A DNA stretch of 64,000 nt from Bacillus sp. N13C7 (GCF_026790065.1 NZ_JALAMO010000006.1:206824-270823), one strand, 5' to 3'; positions 1-10,936 are shown, numbered from the stretch's first letter. Numbers and translations: made by a program. Notes: generated by a model not told the origin, from the sequence alone.

Positions 1-1307
1 CCCAGCTGATTGCATTATATTATTTTCTTGCAGTTACTGTGGCGGTTATATTGCTGAGTCTGCCGGCGGCGCATAAACCGGGGGCGGACTGGACGTTTAT
101 TGATGCGCTGTTTACGGCTGTCAGCTCAGTCAGCGTAACGGGGCTGACAGTAGTGGATACAGCTGATACATTCAGCACAATAGGCATTTTTATATTGGCA
201 TTTGTTCTGCAATTTGGCGGAATCGGGATTATGACGCTCGGAACGTTCATTTGGCTGATCATGGGAAAACGAATCGGGCTGAAAGAACGGAAACTGATTA
301 TGGTTGACCAAAACCAATCCCAGTTTTCAGGGATTGTCAATCTCATGAAGCAGGTTCTTTTTCTGATCTTGTGGATTGAATTTTTTGGCGGGCTCATACT
401 CGGCACTTATTTCTTAACCTACTATGATTCCTATCAGGAGGCTTATTTACACGGATTTTTTGCCAGTATCAGCGCAACCACAAATGGCGGATTTGATATT
501 ACCGGTAATTCGATGATCCCTTTCCGCCACGATTATTTTGTGCAATTTATTACTATGCTTTTAATTGTATTTGGCGCAATTGGATTTCCCGTTCTTGTGG
601 AAGTAAAGGATTTCTTGTTTTCAAAGCATCGAAGATACCCGTTTACACTCTTTACGAAAATCACAACGATTACGTTTGGCTCACTTGTCGTGTTTGGGGC
701 TATCGGCATTTATATCCTGGAAGCAAACCACGCGTTTGCCGGAAAATCATGGCATGACATTTTGTTTCTGTCCCTTTTTCAATCAACGGCAACCCGAAGC
801 GGGGGGCTGGCTACTATTGATATCAGCCAATTGTCCGATGCTACAATCTTTTTTATTTGCGCGCTGATGTTTATCGGAGCGTCGCCAAGCTCAGTGGGAG
901 GAGGGATACGGACAACGACTTTCGCCCTGAACCTTCTTGCGCTGTTTCATTTTGCCCGCGGCAATAAAGCGGTAAAGGTATTCAAGCGGGAGCTTCATCC
1001 TGCTGATCTCATGAAGTCGCTCGTTGTCACAATGATGGCCATCCTGCTCGTTTTTGGCGCGACACTTATCCTGACCATTACAGAAAAGCATTCTCTGCCG
1101 GAGCTCTTGTTTGAAGTGTGTTCGGCATTCGGTACAACCGGCCTGTCACTTGGAATTACTGCTGATTTGAGTGACGTTGGAAAATGCGTTATTATGATTG
1201 TCATGTTTATCGGGCGAATCGGTATTCTGACCTTCTTGTATCTGATTGGAAGAAAAGAGATCGAAGCGAATTATCATTATCCGAAGGAAAGAGTGATTAT
1301 CGGATAA
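1..1307 (+). CDS. ktrD: Potassium channel subunit KtrD, 5' end cut by window edge
   Basis: Membrane subunit of a Ktr-type K+ uptake system, which works with a cytoplasmic RCK ring subunit. The frame is open from the first bases, so the gene starts outside the window; 434 codons are visible against about 449 in the family. The internal GTG at 39 is not the start. The four pore-loop repeats of the TrkH/KtrB fold are visible: VTGLTV, TTNGGF, TRSGG and FGTTGLS, separated by hydrophobic helices. A rho-independent terminator follows directly. The name is assigned from protein length and from its place just before the ykzD, ykzE, ykrP, kinE series. I am confident of the family and nearly as confident of the D paralogue. 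Confidence 0.93.
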   Translation, partial: QLIALYYFLAVTVAVILLSLPAAHKPGADWTFIDALFTAVSSVSVTGLTVVDTADTFSTIGIFILAFVLQFGGIGIMTLGTFIWLIMGKRIGLKERKLIMVDQNQSQFSGIVNLMKQVLFLILWIEFFGGLILGTYFLTYYDSYQEAYLHGFFASISATTNGGFDITGNSMIPFRHDYFVQFITMLLIVFGAIGFPVLVEVKDFLFSKHRRYPFTLFTKITTITFGSLVVFGAIGIYILEANHAFAGKSWHDILFLSLFQSTATRSGGLATIDISQLSDATIFFICALMFIGASPSSVGGGIRTTTFALNLLALFHFARGNKAVKVFKRELHPADLMKSLVVTMMAILLVFGATLILTITEKHSLPELLFEVCSAFGTTGLSLGITADLSDVGKCVIMIVMFIGRIGILTFLYLIGRKEIEANYHYPKERVIIG

Positions 1308-1312
1308 AACGG

Positions 1313-1338
1313 CACCGCATGTTTTGCGGTGTTTTTTT
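1313..1338 (+). terminator. Terminator of ktrD
   Basis: CACCGCA pairs with TGCGGTG across a 5-nt loop and is followed by seven T residues. Confidence 0.9.
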
Positions 1339-1462
1339 GATTGCCAAAAAAAAGATGTGTGATGCTGTTTCAGTTGGAGAACCTAACATCAACAGGTGCA
1401 GTTAACGATTTTGCACCTTTTAATGAAGTAAAATGTCTGAAAAACGGGCGAGGGGGATTCGT

Positions 1463-1618
1463 ATGAAGCGCAAAGCTGAAGTGAATGAAGCCATAAAAAA
1501 TAACAATACACCTACCGAGAGCATGGACCCAAATTCATATAAGACACAGTACCATGACGATCCGAATTTTAGGGGTGCAAACCGCAATTCCAAACAGGGT
1601 CAGCAAGGAGGCATGTGA
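1463..1618 (+). CDS. ykzD: Small hydrophilic protein, YkzD-like
   Basis: Encodes 51 residues, very rich in Asn, Gln, Lys and Gly with a C-terminal KQGQQGGM tail. No transmembrane segment and no recognised domain. I chose the ATG at 1463 because AGGGGG lies six to seven bases upstream; the frame is open further 5' but has no ribosome site there. The composition resembles small spore-associated proteins, but that is only an impression. It runs into a second small gene whose ribosome site lies inside its last codons, so the two are probably co-transcribed. The symbol is from remembered gene order. Confidence 0.65.
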   Translation: MKRKAEVNEAIKNNNTPTESMDPNSYKTQYHDDPNFRGANRNSKQGQQGGM

Positions 1619-1620
1619 TT

Positions 1621-1791
1621 TTGAAGAAAAACCGTCACAGCAGAGATATGCAAAATCATAAAAAGCCGATGAATAAGAAGGTGCTTGAAGAAGAATTCTC
1701 AAGTGAATTAGGGGATTACAATGCCGGGAAGATCATCGAAACACTGGAAATCACAAAGCCTAAAAAGAAAAAAGAGAAAAAGCAAAAATAA
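1621..1791 (+). CDS. ykzE: Small basic protein, YkzE-like, TTG start
   Basis: Encodes 56 residues, starting at TTG with a strong AAGGAGG nine bases upstream inside the preceding gene. The protein is highly charged: a basic N-terminus, an acidic middle (EEEFSSELGDYNAG) and a run of Lys at the C-terminus. It is cytosolic by composition and of unknown function. It starts two bases after the stop of its upstream neighbour, suggesting translational coupling, and a terminator follows at once. The symbol comes from position in the B. subtilis map and could be off by one small gene. Confidence 0.62.
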   Translation: MKKNRHSRDMQNHKKPMNKKVLEEEFSSELGDYNAGKIIETLEITKPKKKKEKKQK

Positions 1792-1796
1792 AAAAG

Positions 1797-1838
1797 ACCT
1801 CTTAGGCGGTGTCCCGCTTAAGAGGTGCTTTTCTATTT
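1797..1838. terminator. Bidirectional terminator, ykzE / ykrP
   Basis: A 13-bp stem (ACCTCTTAGGCGG against CCGCTTAAGAGGT with two G-T pairs) has A residues on one side and T-rich sequence on the other. It separates two convergent genes and overlaps the last codons of ykrP. Confidence 0.85.
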
Positions 1839-2855
1839 TAAATAAGCATTTTTGCTGCTTCCCCTGACGAATTGCATAAAGCTGGTCATTCTCAGCTCAA
1901 TGAAGGGCTGAGCAACTGTCTTCACAAAATTGCTGGAGAGAATAGACGTAAGGGCAGCGGTTAAAAGCAATAGAATGACGAGGTTCTGATAGTCAGTGAG
2001 CTGATCCTCAAGGCCAATCTGCCGCAGCGTTTTTATGATAAACCCATGGAGCAGATAGACGTAAAATGTCCGCGTGCCCCATTTAGTGAAGAAATAGCGT
2101 TTTTGCGGAACAAGTGCTAAAAAGCTGAAAGTGGCCGCAAAGGCGAGTACATACCAGCCGATTCTGATCAGGCCGCTTGCCACGGTCACGTCTCCGAATG
2201 AAGAATATGGTTTAGAACCGAACAAAAATGAATAGTCAAAATCGATGCCCCAGCAGATGACAAATACGGCGGCAAGCACTCCGGGGGCAATTTGTTTGCC
2301 TCGTTTCGATCTCAATAAATCAAAATGATGTTTATTCAAATAAAATCCGACAAGGAACATCGGCAAGAATACAAACGTTCGCGATAAACTCAGAGTGCTG
2401 CTGACAAAGTCAAGATAACCGATCAGCACGGCAATTCCGCAGCTGACAAACAGCGCCCATAGCTTAGGCAGCTTTGAAAAAGGATATAGCAGCAGGTTCC
2501 AAAAAAATAAACTGACGAGAAACCATAACGACCATTGCGGATCAATCGGATTCACATTTGCCATGCTTTCGTCTTGCATAATGTAATAAAAGACGGAATA
2601 GATGATTTGGAAAATCAAATACGGAATAATCAGCTTGACCGCCAGCTTTTTTACATACCCCGGGCGTTTAAAGCCTTTCGAGAAATAACCGGATACGAGA
2701 ATAAAGGCAGGCATGTGGAATGTGTAAATGAACTTGTAGAGGTAGAGCATAAAGTTGTTATCATTAATAAAAGAACGAAGAATATGACCGAATACAACAA
2801 GGAATATCAATAAGAATTTTGCATTATCAAAATAACTGTCCCGCGATTTACTCAT
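1833..2855 (-). CDS. ykrP: Membrane acyltransferase, acyltransferase-3 family (YkrP)
   Basis: 340 residues with about ten hydrophobic segments. Hallmarks of the acyltransferase-3 (OafA/NodX-like) family are present: the N-terminal [20 protein letters not shown] with its conserved His, and [16 protein letters not shown] in the second segment. Such proteins move acyl groups, often acetyl or succinyl, onto cell-surface sugars or lipids; the substrate here is unknown. ATG start with a GAGAAGGTGATG ribosome site. It stands alone between a bidirectional terminator and the divergent kinE, with about 250 bp of AT-rich sequence between the two starts. Confidence 0.88.
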   Translation of the reverse strand: MSKSRDSYFDNAKFLLIFLVVFGHILRSFINDNNFMLYLYKFIYTFHMPAFILVSGYFSKGFKRPGYVKKLAVKLIIPYLIFQIIYSVFYYIMQDESMANVNPIDPQWSLWFLVSLFFWNLLLYPFSKLPKLWALFVSCGIAVLIGYLDFVSSTLSLSRTFVFLPMFLVGFYLNKHHFDLLRSKRGKQIAPGVLAAVFVICWGIDFDYSFLFGSKPYSSFGDVTVASGLIRIGWYVLAFAATFSFLALVPQKRYFFTKWGTRTFYVYLLHGFIIKTLRQIGLEDQLTDYQNLVILLLLTAALTSILSSNFVKTVAQPFIELRMTSFMQFVRGSSKNAYLK

Positions 2856-3107
2856 AGCATCACCTTCTCTTTAATCAGTCACTAAAAGATTATTCCCTGC
2901 TGGTACATATTTTAAAATAAAAGATGAAAAAGGAATCTAAAAAATCACTGATTGTTAGGACGATGTAAAGTGGCGGTAAGGATCGTAGAAATTGTCTTCA
3001 TAATGTAATCACGCTGACATTTTCTGAAATTTATAGGGCAAATGAAGGAAGTTCCCGCATTTTGTAGAAATATTGAGGGATAGGTTTTGAAGAAGGAGTG
3101 TACACGC

Positions 3108-5324
3108 ATGGAAACTCTTGATGTCCAGACAAACTCAGAGCTGCGGGAAGAATTGAAGCGTCTTAAAGAAGAAAATGCCCGGCTGAAAAAGGAATTGAAT
3201 CAGCATCAAGTGATTGTTAACAATACGCTCGATGCTATTTTTATATGTGATAATGAAATGCGGATCGTTCAGGCGAATGAAGCGACAGAGAGGATGCTTC
3301 AAGTTGATTCGGAAGATTTGAAAAAGCGTTCCGTTTTGGATTTTTTGTTTTCTATCCCAAAGGATGAGTTGAATTTAGCCGTAAAGAAGTTTTTTAAGAA
3401 AGGGTTCTTATGGAAGGAGGTTCCAATCAGGCTTGATAGCGGAGCAACAAAATACATAGAGTTTCTGGCCAAACGAGGGATTGGCGAGGATTACTTTTTT
3501 GTTGTCATGAGAGACATATCTTCCAAGAAGATTCTAGAACGGGAATTTTCTATGAATGAACAGCTTTTTAAGGACTTGTTTGACAGAGCTGTTGATGGTA
3601 TCGTCCTGTTTGATAAAGATGGCGGTTTTATTGATGCTAATTTGTCTTTTTGTAAAAGTTTTGAAATCAATCAAAATGAGCTGTCTCATTTGTCATTGTA
3701 TGAATTCATAGACAGCGGCTCACGCAAAGATTTCGATAATGTCTGGAGGACGCTCAACCGCAAAGGAAAAGCGAAAGGAGAGCTGCCCGTCAAGCTTCGT
3801 TCAGGAGTCCAAAAGCTATTTGAATTCACGATTACATCAAACATCATCAGCGGTTTTTACATGTCCATTATGAGGGATATCACAGAGAAGAGGTCTATGG
3901 AACTGCAGCTCTTTAAAAGTGAGGAGCGCTTCAGAGAAATATTTGAAAATGCGATGGACGCCATTATCATTTGGTCGAATGATGGAAGAATCGTGAAGGC
4001 CAATCAGTCAGCCTGTAAAATCTTTGAGCTGCCGATGAATTTGCTGTTAAAAAGAAGACTGTGTGATTTTCTCGTTGACTCACAGCAGAAATACAGCATA
4101 ACGAAAAGGAAATACGCAAAATACGGAGAGATCAGGGAAGAGCTGCTGTTTCAAATGGGGAACGGGCAGTTCAAGGAACTCGAATTTACTTCAAAGCGGA
4201 CAATCCTTGAAAACCAGCACTTGACGATTTTAAGAAATGTCAGCGACAGAAAGCGGATGGAAAAGGAGCTTCGGGAAAGCGAGCTGAAATTCAGAAAGGT
4301 GTTCAATGGCTCAATGGACGGCAATGTATTGTTCGACAATCAATACCGAATCATCGACGCCAACCCGTTAGCAAGCAATATATTAGGCCTATCACACGAA
4401 GAGATTAAAAAGCACAGCCTGCTGGATATTATCTCATCATATGAAATAGAAAACCTTGCATCACCGGCGAGACAGATTAATTTTGATGAAATGGACAATG
4501 AAATTCCGTTCTTGCTGAGCAGCAATGACAACAGAAAACTGGAATTCTCATTTAAACGAAATATCATACAAAATATGAACCTGGCTATCTTTAAAGACGT
4601 AACCGAGCGAAAAGAACTGGAAGAGCGCCTGCGCAAGTCGGATACCCTTCATGTTGTCGGCGAACTCGCTGCCGGCATCGCTCATGAAATCAGAAATCCG
4701 ATGACTGCTCTTAAAGGCTTCATTCAGCTCCTGAAAGGAAGTGTGGAGGGAGACTACGCCCTTTACTTCAACGTGATCACCTCAGAACTTAAGCGCATCG
4801 AATCCATCATCACCGAATTCTTGATTTTAGCCAAGCCCCAGGCCATTATGTATGAAGAAAAACATGTGACCCAAATCATGAGAGACACCATAGACCTTCT
4901 AAACGCGCAAGCCAATTTAAGCAACGTACAAATTTATCTTGATTTAATGGACGACATTCCCCCGATCTATTGTGAACCGAATCAGCTGAAACAGGTATTT
5001 ATCAATATATTAAAAAATGCCATCGAAGTGATGCCTGACGGCGGAAACATTTTTGTGACGATAAGGACACTGGATCAAGATCATGTTCTCATTTCCTTAA
5101 AAGACGAGGGAATCGGAATGACAGAAGATAAATTAAAGCGCCTTGGTGAACCGTTTTATACGACAAAGGAACGGGGCACTGGACTTGGGCTTATGGTAAG
5201 CTATAAAATTATTGAAGAACATCAAGGCGAAATCATGGTCGAAAGTGAAGAAGGGAAGGGCACCGTTTTCCACCTTACGCTTCCCGTCAGACAGAATGCT
5301 GAAGAAAGAAGGATTGATGAATGA
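3108..5324 (+). CDS. kinE: Sporulation sensor histidine kinase KinE
   Basis: A soluble kinase of 738 residues, one of the B. subtilis kinases able to phosphorylate Spo0F and feed Spo0A. There are four successive PAS domains (about residues 33-145, 150-265, 270-385 and 388-500), a HisKA domain with phospho-acceptor His526 in AAGIAHEIRNP, and a HATPase domain with N-box NQLKQVFINILKNA near 624 and GTGLGL near 690. No membrane segment is present. I chose the ATG at 3108 because GAAGGAG lies nine bases upstream; a TTG at 3087 in the same frame has no site. The stop overlaps ogt by four bases, so the two form an operon. Confidence 0.95.
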   Translation: METLDVQTNSELREELKRLKEENARLKKELNQHQVIVNNTLDAIFICDNEMRIVQANEATERMLQVDSEDLKKRSVLDFLFSIPKDELNLAVKKFFKKGFLWKEVPIRLDSGATKYIEFLAKRGIGEDYFFVVMRDISSKKILEREFSMNEQLFKDLFDRAVDGIVLFDKDGGFIDANLSFCKSFEINQNELSHLSLYEFIDSGSRKDFDNVWRTLNRKGKAKGELPVKLRSGVQKLFEFTITSNIISGFYMSIMRDITEKRSMELQLFKSEERFREIFENAMDAIIIWSNDGRIVKANQSACKIFELPMNLLLKRRLCDFLVDSQQKYSITKRKYAKYGEIREELLFQMGNGQFKELEFTSKRTILENQHLTILRNVSDRKRMEKELRESELKFRKVFNGSMDGNVLFDNQYRIIDANPLASNILGLSHEEIKKHSLLDIISSYEIENLASPARQINFDEMDNEIPFLLSSNDNRKLEFSFKRNIIQNMNLAIFKDVTERKELEERLRKSDTLHVVGELAAGIAHEIRNPMTALKGFIQLLKGSVEGDYALYFNVITSELKRIESIITEFLILAKPQAIMYEEKHVTQIMRDTIDLLNAQANLSNVQIYLDLMDDIPPIYCEPNQLKQVFINILKNAIEVMPDGGNIFVTIRTLDQDHVLISLKDEGIGMTEDKLKRLGEPFYTTKERGTGLGLMVSYKIIEEHQGEIMVESEEGKGTVFHLTLPVRQNAEERRIDE

Positions 5325-5818
5325 ACTACTATACGACAGCGGAAACGCCGGTCGGGAAACTCATTATTGCTGAAGAAGGCGGCAAAATCACCCGTCTATT
5401 TCTCAGTCATGAAGATTGGATAGACTGGAAAGAAGCTGTTCAGAACACAGAGCACAAAGAAACGCCTTGTTTGGCAGAAGCGAAAAAACAGCTTCATGAA
5501 TATTTTGCCGGCGAAAGGAAGACATTCTCACTGCCGCTGAGTCAAAAGGGCACTCCTTTTCAGCAAAAAGTGTGGGAGGCGCTGGCGATGATACCATACG
5601 GAGAATCCCGTAGCTATGGTGACATTGCCGCTGCGGTCGGCAGCCCGAAAGCGGTGCGCGCAGTCGGACAGGCTAACAAAAGGAATAACCTGCCGATTTT
5701 TGTCCCATGCCACAGAGTGATTGGCAAAAACAGCGCGTTAACAGGATACGCCGGGAGCAAAACTGATATCAAAGCATTTTTGCTGAACATCGAGCAAATT
5801 TCCTACAAAGAAAAATAA
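5321..5818 (+). CDS. ogt: O6-methylguanine-DNA methyltransferase
   Basis: A suicidal repair protein of 165 residues that takes methyl groups from O6-methylguanine in DNA. The acceptor Cys130 sits in the family signature PCHRVIG. A helix-turn-helix region precedes it (YGESRSYGDIAAAVG), with the arginine-finger region KAVRAVGQANKRN. The length is normal for the constitutive, non-Ada type. It starts in the ATGA overlap with the kinE stop, and a purine-rich GAAAGAAGGA lies upstream, so translation is probably coupled to kinE. Confidence 0.95.
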   Translation: MNYYTTAETPVGKLIIAEEGGKITRLFLSHEDWIDWKEAVQNTEHKETPCLAEAKKQLHEYFAGERKTFSLPLSQKGTPFQQKVWEALAMIPYGESRSYGDIAAAVGSPKAVRAVGQANKRNNLPIFVPCHRVIGKNSALTGYAGSKTDIKAFLLNIEQISYKEK

Positions 5819-5907
5819 AACATATGGCACGTTCCCTTTTTTCACGGCCGACATATCATTTTATTAAGTGAAAAAAGTTGGTCTGATGAAAAAGGAGGAC
5901 AAAGCAA

Positions 5908-6033
5908 TTGAAGCCGAGCCGCTCTGAAAAAATTGCTGTTTTTGCCAAACTGTTTGTGAAACTGCATATCTTATCAAGCGCTCAAAAAGATGAAATCATC
6001 AATATTAATAAAAACAAACAAAAAAACCGCTGA
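5908..6033 (+). CDS. Short 41-residue ORF, unknown
   Basis: A TTG start is preceded at good distance by AAAGGAGG, and the frame runs for 41 residues: a basic N-terminus, a short hydrophobic-aromatic stretch (IAVFAKLFVKLHILS) and a Lys/Asn-rich tail. The last codons form one arm of the following terminator. An AT-rich promoter-like region lies between ogt and this start. No family is recognised. The strong ribosome site and its own terminator make it a likely small gene rather than chance. Confidence 0.55.
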   Translation: MKPSRSEKIAVFAKLFVKLHILSSAQKDEIININKNKQKNR

Positions 6034-6068
6034 CTCGGCCCAAAATGAGCAAAGTCCAGCGGTTTTTT
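6023..6068. terminator. Bidirectional terminator, small ORF / mtnA
   Basis: AAAACCGCTG and CAGCGGTTTT arms flank an imperfect loop. T-runs on both strands serve the small gene on the left and mtnA on the right. Confidence 0.8.
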
Positions 6069-7128
6069 AGTGAACCTTTTCGCCTTTGAACAGCTGTTCA
6101 ATTTCTTCTTCATAGGAACCGGTCATAATCCCTTTTTCTGTGATAATTCCTGAAATGAGATGATGCGGTGTAATGTCAAAAGCGGGATTAAAGACAGGCA
6201 CATCGGCTGGAGCGGTGCGGACTCCGGAAATCTGCCTTACTTCCTCGGGATCCCGTTCCTCTATCGGGATATCATCGCCGCTTTTCACTTTCGTATCAAA
6301 TGTAGATAATGGTGCGGCGACAAAAAACGGAATATCAAAGGCGTTTGCTAAAATCGCGAGACCGTATGTTCCGATTTTATTTGCCGTATCACCGTTCTTT
6401 GCAATTCGATCGGCTCCAACGATGACAGCGGAAATTTGTTTTTCCTTCATCGTATGGGCGGCCATGCTGTCTGTGATCAGAGTGACATCAATGCCTCCCT
6501 GCATCAGCTCCCACGCAGTAAGGCGTGAACCTTGAAGGACAGGCCTTGTTTCACAAGCATAAATATGCAGTCCCAAATCCTTTTGTTTGGCCAAGTAAAA
6601 TGGAGCGAGTGCCGTACCGTAGCGGCTTGTCGCGATAGAGCCGGCATTGCAGATCGTCATAATCCGGTCGCCTTTTTTGAAAAGCTGCAGGGCATTTTGG
6701 CCGATCATCCGGCACGTTTCCTCATCCTCGACCTGTATCTGAATCGCTTCATGGACAAGATTTGTTTTTGCTTCATTTACGGAAATGGCGTTTTTGATCG
6801 AGTGACTCAATCTCTCAAGCGCCCATGATAAATTAATGGCCGTAGGCCGTGAGCTGTTTAAATACTGTTTGATGTCATCCAGTTTCTCGCGGAATTCCGT
6901 GACATCATCTGTTTCGATTTCTTTTGCAGCGAGCGCAAGCCCGAAGGCAGCCGTAATGCCGATGGCCGGAGCGCCTCTTACTTTTAGCGTGACAATGGCG
7001 TCATATACATCCTCTTTCGTCGTAAGCTCTAAATATTCCGTCACATCGGGAAGCTTTTGCTGATTTAAAATGGTAATCGCTGTTTCTTTCCATTCAACAG
7101 AACGCGGAACAGCAAATGAATGGGTCAT
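6067..7128 (-). CDS. mtnA: 5-methylthioribose-1-phosphate isomerase
   Basis: 353 residues of the aIF2B-related isomerase family. It converts methylthioribose-1-phosphate to methylthioribulose-1-phosphate in methionine salvage. The two catalytic residues established for the B. subtilis enzyme are at the expected positions: Cys160 in MTICNAG and Asp240 in [20 protein letters not shown] near residue 51 is the phosphate-binding loop. It starts seven bases after the mtnK stop, with AAAGGA inside the end of mtnK, so the two genes form one SAM-controlled unit. Confidence 0.96.
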   Translation of the reverse strand: MTHSFAVPRSVEWKETAITILNQQKLPDVTEYLELTTKEDVYDAIVTLKVRGAPAIGITAAFGLALAAKEIETDDVTEFREKLDDIKQYLNSSRPTAINLSWALERLSHSIKNAISVNEAKTNLVHEAIQIQVEDEETCRMIGQNALQLFKKGDRIMTICNAGSIATSRYGTALAPFYLAKQKDLGLHIYACETRPVLQGSRLTAWELMQGGIDVTLITDSMAAHTMKEKQISAVIVGADRIAKNGDTANKIGTYGLAILANAFDIPFFVAAPLSTFDTKVKSGDDIPIEERDPEEVRQISGVRTAPADVPVFNPAFDITPHHLISGIITEKGIMTGSYEEEIEQLFKGEKVH

Positions 7129-7135
7129 GAATGGA

Positions 7136-8344
<1,209 letters not shown>

Positions 8345-8383
8345 TTATGTAATCTGTAAATATGTTTGCAGCTGAATGGCCGT

Positions 8384-8592
8384 AAAAAAGCCTCCTTCTC
8401 AGAGAGAAGGAGGCTAACATCTATGTCCGCCTCTCTTATCTCTCAGATCAGATCTGAATGGAATTAGCACCGTGCCTTAAGAGACCAGCGTCTCGGCGCG
8501 AAAAAGATGCGCCCCATTTCACAATGGAATTACGGTCGGTTGCTGTTGGGGTCAAAAGGCCAAATCCCTCGCCCAACTCTCGATAAGAGAAT
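8384..8592 (-). promoter_or_regulatory. SAM-I (S-box) riboswitch of mtnK-mtnA
   Basis: On the minus strand this reads as a classic S-box: P1 strand CTCTTATCGAGAG, the kink-turn region, AACCGACC, GGCACGGTGCTAATTCC, and the closing GAGATAAGAG. It is followed by a strong terminator hairpin (GCCTCCTTCTC against GAGAAGGAGGC, then TTTTTT). SAM binding favours the terminator and turns the genes off when methionine is plentiful. All conserved S-box elements are intact. Confidence 0.97.
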
Positions 8593-8634
8593 ATATTCAC
8601 TTGTTAAACAATTCTAATTTATCAGTTGATGAAC

Positions 8635-8664
8635 ATACTAACAGGTGTTTTAATAAGTTGTCAA
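8635..8664 (-). promoter_or_regulatory. SigA-type promoter of mtnK-mtnA
   Basis: On the minus strand TTGACA, an 18-bp spacer and TAGTAT lie just upstream of the riboswitch and just downstream of the mtnU stop codon. Confidence 0.75.
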
Positions 8665-8672
8665 TATATTTT

Positions 8673-9452
8673 TTAATATAAATCTTTTCTGATATCATCA
8701 AAAACAGGGATGCTTTCCCGCACCTCGGCGCTTTCCTGAAGGTCAATTTCCGCTCTGACAATGCCTTCTTCCCGGCCGCCTTCAGCTAGTACACGCCCCC
8801 ATGGATCAATAATCAGGCTGTGTCCGGCGAATTCATTATCCGGATTTGAACCGGTGCAATTGCAGGCTGCGATAAAGCATTGATTTTCAATGGCCCGCGC
8901 AATAAGCAGGCTTTTCCAATGATCAAGGCGGGGAAGAGGCCATTCCGCGGAAATAAACAGCACGTTGGCGCCCTTTGTCGTATGTTTTCTGATCCACTCT
9001 GGAAAACGGATATCGTAACAGATCAGTCCTGAGCTTTTGACGCCATCAAGCTCAAAATATCCGTCTTCGGAGCCGGCTGATAAATACACATGCTCATCCA
9101 TCAGCTGAAAGAGATGGGCTTTTCTGTATTCTTTAATGATTTGTCCTTCCTTATCCGCAATGTACATTGTATTATAAACATCAGAACCCTTCCTGACAGC
9201 GACCGATCCTGCAACAATATGAACGCGATGTTTTTTTGCCGTTTTCTTCAGCCAGCTCTTAGCAGAACGCCCATCTTCATCAGCAAGCTCATCAAGGTTA
9301 GACAGGTCATATCCGGTCGTCCATAATTCAGGCAGAACAAGAACATCAGCATGTTTGCTTTCCTTTTCGATGAAAGATTCAGCCTTTTTTATATTTTCCG
9401 AAGGTTTACCATATGAAATATCAAACTGAAGACAAGATATCGTCCATTTCAT
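8673..9452 (-). CDS. mtnU: Carbon-nitrogen hydrolase, omega-amidase of methionine salvage
   Basis: 259 residues of the nitrilase superfamily. The Glu-Lys-Cys triad is visible in VLPELWTTG, EYRKAHLFQ and GLICYDIRFPEW. In this locus it probably hydrolyses the alpha-ketoglutaramate left when the MtnE aminotransferase uses glutamine as donor. It lies on the minus strand upstream of the mtnK promoter and diverges from mtnE across about 90 bp. The fit to the operon and the intact triad make the call firm; the exact substrate is taken from work on homologues. Confidence 0.93.
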   Translation of the reverse strand: MKWTISCLQFDISYGKPSENIKKAESFIEKESKHADVLVLPELWTTGYDLSNLDELADEDGRSAKSWLKKTAKKHRVHIVAGSVAVRKGSDVYNTMYIADKEGQIIKEYRKAHLFQLMDEHVYLSAGSEDGYFELDGVKSSGLICYDIRFPEWIRKHTTKGANVLFISAEWPLPRLDHWKSLLIARAIENQCFIAACNCTGSNPDNEFAGHSLIIDPWGRVLAEGGREEGIVRAEIDLQESAEVRESIPVFDDIRKDLY

Positions 9453-9545
9453 CTTTTAACACCCCAAATTTTTCTTTACTTTTTTCATTTAACCATATAT
9501 GATGATGGACTATCATTTCAAGATTTTTTTAGAAGGTGAGAATAG

Positions 9546-10742
9546 ATGAAATTTGAACAGTCTCAGATATTGAAGGAATTGCCTAAACAATTCTTCGCTT
9601 CTCTGGTGCAGAAAGTGAACCGAAAGCTCGCAGAAGGACACGACGTCATCAATCTCGGACAGGGAAATCCGGATCAGCCGACTCCGGGACATATCGTCGA
9701 GGAAATGAAACGAGCCGTTGCTGATCCTGAAAATCATAAATATTCGTCTTTTCGCGGCTCATACAGACTGAAGTCAGCAGCGGCAGCATTTTATAAAAGA
9801 GAATACGGCATTGATCTTGACCCTGAAACTGAAGTCGCTGTTTTATTCGGCGGTAAAGCCGGTCTTGTCGAGCTCCCGCAATGCTTATTGAATCCCGGTG
9901 ATACGATTTTAGTGCCGGATCCCGGCTATCCTGATTACTGGTCAGGTGTCACACTCGCGAAAGCGAAGATGGAGAGGATGCCGCTCGTAGAGGACAGGGC
10001 GTTTCTTCCTGATTACAGCAGCATCGGCGCTGAAGTGAGGGATCAGGCGAAACTGATGTATTTAAATTATCCGAATAATCCGACTGGAGCAGTTGCTACT
10101 TCTGATTTTTTTGAAGAAACCGTGCGTTTTGCGAAAGAAAACAGGATCTGTGTCGTTCACGATTTTGCTTATGGCGCTGTAGGATTTGACGGCTGCAAGC
10201 CTTTAAGTTTTTTGCAGGCTGAAGGTGCGAAGGATATCGGAATTGAAATATATACGCTGTCAAAAACATATAATATGGCAGGGTGGCGGGTCGGCTTTGC
10301 TGTCGGAAACGCTACTGTCATTGAAGCGATCAATCTTTATCAAGACCATATGTTTGTCAGTCTTTTCAGAGCGACTCAGGAGGCTGCAGCGGCGGCACTG
10401 TTAGCTGATCAAACGTGTGTGGCGGAGCAAAATGCCCGTTATGAGAGCAGGCGAAACGCTTGGATTGCAGCATGCCGGGAAATCGGCTGGGATGTAACAG
10501 CTCCGGCGGGTTCATTTTTTGCATGGCTGCCTGTGCCTGAAGGCTATACTTCTGAGCAGTTCTCAGATCTTTTGCTGGAAAAAGCGAATGTAGCGGTTGC
10601 CGCTGGAAACGGCTTCGGTGAATATGGCGAGGGCTACGTCAGAGTCGGACTGCTGACAAGTGAAGAAAGACTCAAGGAAGCGGCTTATCGAATTGGGAAA
10701 CTGAACCTGTTTACCCAAAAAAGCATTGACAAGATCTTATAA
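9546..10742 (+). CDS. mtnE: Aminotransferase of methionine salvage
   Basis: 398 residues of the class I PLP-dependent aminotransferases. It makes methionine from 4-methylthio-2-oxobutyrate, the last step of salvage. Lys240, in TLSKTYNMAGWRVG, is the PLP Schiff-base lysine; YPNNPTGA and the C-terminal GEGYVRVG are family signatures. The ATG has an AAGGTGAG ribosome site. The promoter for the next unit overlaps its last codons, so mtnW and followers can be transcribed separately. Confidence 0.95.
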   Translation: MKFEQSQILKELPKQFFASLVQKVNRKLAEGHDVINLGQGNPDQPTPGHIVEEMKRAVADPENHKYSSFRGSYRLKSAAAAFYKREYGIDLDPETEVAVLFGGKAGLVELPQCLLNPGDTILVPDPGYPDYWSGVTLAKAKMERMPLVEDRAFLPDYSSIGAEVRDQAKLMYLNYPNNPTGAVATSDFFEETVRFAKENRICVVHDFAYGAVGFDGCKPLSFLQAEGAKDIGIEIYTLSKTYNMAGWRVGFAVGNATVIEAINLYQDHMFVSLFRATQEAAAAALLADQTCVAEQNARYESRRNAWIAACREIGWDVTAPAGSFFAWLPVPEGYTSEQFSDLLLEKANVAVAAGNGFGEYGEGYVRVGLLTSEERLKEAAYRIGKLNLFTQKSIDKIL

Positions 10743-10754
10743 CGGTGGGATAAT
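10726..10754 (+). promoter_or_regulatory. SigA-type promoter of mtnWXBD
   Basis: Perfect TTGACA, a 17-bp spacer and GATAAT. The -35 box overlaps the end of mtnE, and the start site would fall about 20 bp before the riboswitch. Confidence 0.85.
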
Positions 10755-10780
10755 TCAAAATAATTTATAAAATCTATATT

Positions 10781-10936
10781 TTCTTATCAAGAGCAGGCAG
10801 AGGGACGAGCCCGATGAAGCCCGGCAACCGACTTATAAAGCACGGTGCTAATTCTTGCAGCTAGCGGCTGAGAGATAAGATTCGGACGTGAAACGAAACC
10901 TCTTTAGACGCGATTGCAGTTTGAAGAGGTTTTTTT
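10781..10936 (+). promoter_or_regulatory. SAM-I (S-box) riboswitch of mtnWXBD
   Basis: The S-box core is complete: CTTATCAAGAGCAGGCAGAG, GATGAAGCCCGGCAACC, GCACGGTGCTAATTC and GAGATAAG. The downstream terminator is formed by AAACCTCTT and AAGAGGTTT with a T-run. It is the second SAM switch in this locus and would coordinate mtnWXBD with mtnKA. Confidence 0.97.
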
